Assembly: GCA_035255045.1 (NCBI GenBank)
Contig: DATFAA010000029.1
Coordinates: forward strand, 1-6,972
Direction of reading: 5' to 3'
DNA length: 6,972 nucleotides
Source of the DNA: JAGTRP01 sp035255045
GTDB taxonomy: Bacteria; Pseudomonadota; Gammaproteobacteria; Burkholderiales; Rhodocyclaceae
Shown: positions 6,529 to 6,972 of the stretch, piece after piece
Layout: each line of letters begins with the position of its first letter
Position numbering within the stretch: position 1 is the stretch's first letter
Program-made: the position numbers and the translations under genes
The notes under the pieces: model-generated
The model's input: only the letters and a program-made list of their open reading frames with translations
The model's database searches: none
What the model was told of the DNA's origin: nothing

Positions 6529-6560
6529 GGGTTGTCTCCGAAATGGGGGTCGAAGCGCGC

Positions 6561-6758
6561 TCACTTGGCGGGCTTGCCGGCCTTGGGGCCGGTGGCCTTG
6601 ACGCCGGGCGGGTAGTCGACGATGCGGTTGCTGCGCAGCGGGGTATAGCCGGCCAGGGGATGGCGGCCGCGGATTCGCGCCCCGCCGGTGATGGCGACCA
6701 TCGCCTGGCGATCGAGGTCCACGCTTTCGGTCAAATCCTTGATGACGATCTTGGCCAT
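6561..6758 (-). CDS. Double-glycine-leader peptide, 65 aa, with basic Pro/Gly-rich C-terminal part
   Basis: Small protein of unknown function. The ATG at 6758 follows AAGGA with good spacing. The leader (residues 1-26) shares with the 97-residue neighbour the fixed positions M-A-x-I-x-I-x-D-L, then L-D-R-x-A-M-x-A-I-x-G-G, at identical spacing. The part after Gly-Gly is entirely different: about 39 residues rich in Arg, Lys, Pro and Gly (A-R-I-R-G-R-H-P-L-A-G-Y and a G-P-K-A-G-K-P-A-K tail), strongly basic and without cysteine. If Gly-Gly is cleaved, the product would be a small cationic peptide. An alternative is that the leader is a docking sequence and the peptide stays in the cell. It is the first complete gene of the right-hand minus-strand cluster. 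Confidence 0.82.
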   Translation of the reverse strand: MAKIVIKDLTESVDLDRQAMVAITGGARIRGRHPLAGYTPLRSNRIVDYPPGVKATGPKAGKPAK

Positions 6759-6791
6759 GGCAGTTTCCTTTCCTGTATCGACACGGTTGAC

Positions 6792-6827
6792 CGGCCTTCC
6801 GGGGCCCGGGTTTCCGGGGGAAGGCCG
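6792..6827. repeat. 9-bp inverted repeat in the leader region of the peptide genes
   Basis: CGGCCTTCC (6792-6800) is the exact reverse complement of GGAAGGCCG (6819-6827), separated by 18 bases that contain CCCGGG. It lies 34 bases upstream of the 65-residue peptide gene. It could be a 5' leader hairpin, an operator, or part of a processing site between the genes. Confidence 0.45.
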
Positions 6828-6831
6828 AAAT

Positions 6832-6851
6832 GCGGAGGCCGGGGCCTCCGC
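6832..6851 (-). terminator. Strong hairpin just after the truncated upstream gene
   Basis: GCGGAGGC (6832-6839) and GCCTCCGC (6844-6851) form a perfect eight-bp stem with a four-base loop, five bases beyond the TAA at 6857-6859 in the minus-strand direction. It is followed on that strand by ATTTC only, so termination would be partial. An attenuator setting the ratio of upstream to downstream products is a fair alternative. Confidence 0.4.
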
Positions 6852-6856
6852 TTGCC

Positions 6857-6972
6857 TTAGAAGGCGACGCCGGTTTTGGCGAACTGGGTCGGGCTGACGT
6901 TGAGGGCGAGGGGCCCGAGGTCGGCGCCGATCACGCCGACGTTGTTGAGGGCATTGACGCTGACCACCTGGG
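6857..6972 (-). CDS. C-terminal end of a truncated gene with an Asn/Val-rich tail
   Basis: Only the last 37 codons are in the window, ending in TAA at 6857-6859. The visible protein begins Q-V-V-S-V-N-A-L-N-N-V-G-V-I-G and ends S-P-T-Q-F-A-K-T-G-V-A-F. It is rich in Val, Asn, Leu and Gly and has no charge until its final residues except one Asp. The opening Q-V-V-x-[IV]-N matches Q-V-V-D-I-N in the C-terminal half of the 97-residue peptide, so it may be a further member of the same peptide set. That cannot be tested without the N-terminus. It has the same strand as the 65-residue gene and lies about 100 bases upstream of it, across two hairpins. Confidence 0.7.
   Translation of the reverse strand, partial: QVVSVNALNNVGVIGADLGPLALNVSPTQFAKTGVAF

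Noticed and set aside
6235..6564. Longer version of the 97-aa peptide starting with GTG at 6564, overlapping the upstream stop by four bases
   Set aside because: It has no ribosome binding site and would place 12 extra residues before the leader. The ATG at 6528 has GGAG and aligns exactly with the neighbouring peptide's leader.

Overview
This GC-rich window most likely comes from a betaproteobacterium, perhaps Rhodocyclales-like. That placement is inferred from strong G/C bias at third codon positions, a YcaO close to the Escherichia coli protein in sequence as I remember it, and the types of regulator and peroxiredoxin present. No rRNA, tRNA, CRISPR array or insertion sequence is visible.

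Left part, plus strand (1-2320). A sigma-54-dependent activator with no recognisable sensor domain is followed by a strongly structured spacer, a 72-residue orphan ORF, and an exported PrxQ/Bcp-type peroxiredoxin with one cysteine. A good intrinsic terminator lies just after the peroxiredoxin.

Middle part (2398-5483). On the minus strand are a full-length ycaO of the E. coli type, which is linked to RimO-dependent methylthiolation of ribosomal protein S12, and a 106-residue acidic orphan protein. Divergent from the orphan, on the plus strand, is a second exported peroxiredoxin of a different subtype. Its 3' end overlaps the next gene by 43 bases.

Right part, minus strand (5441-6972). This is a compact cluster. 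Reading 5'->3' on the minus strand it holds the end of a truncated gene, a 65-residue peptide, a 97-residue peptide, and a PP2C-type protein phosphatase. The two peptides share an almost superimposable N-terminal leader (M-A-x-I-x-I-x-D-L ... L-D-R-x-A-M-x-A-I-x-G-G) that looks like a double-glycine export or processing leader, but their C-terminal parts are unrelated. The truncated gene ends in an Asn/Val-rich stretch resembling the C-terminal part of the 97-residue peptide. This cluster is the best candidate for an undescribed system: a set of small exported or processed peptides co-transcribed with a phosphatase. The transporter, peptidase or modifying enzyme, if there is one, would lie beyond the right edge.
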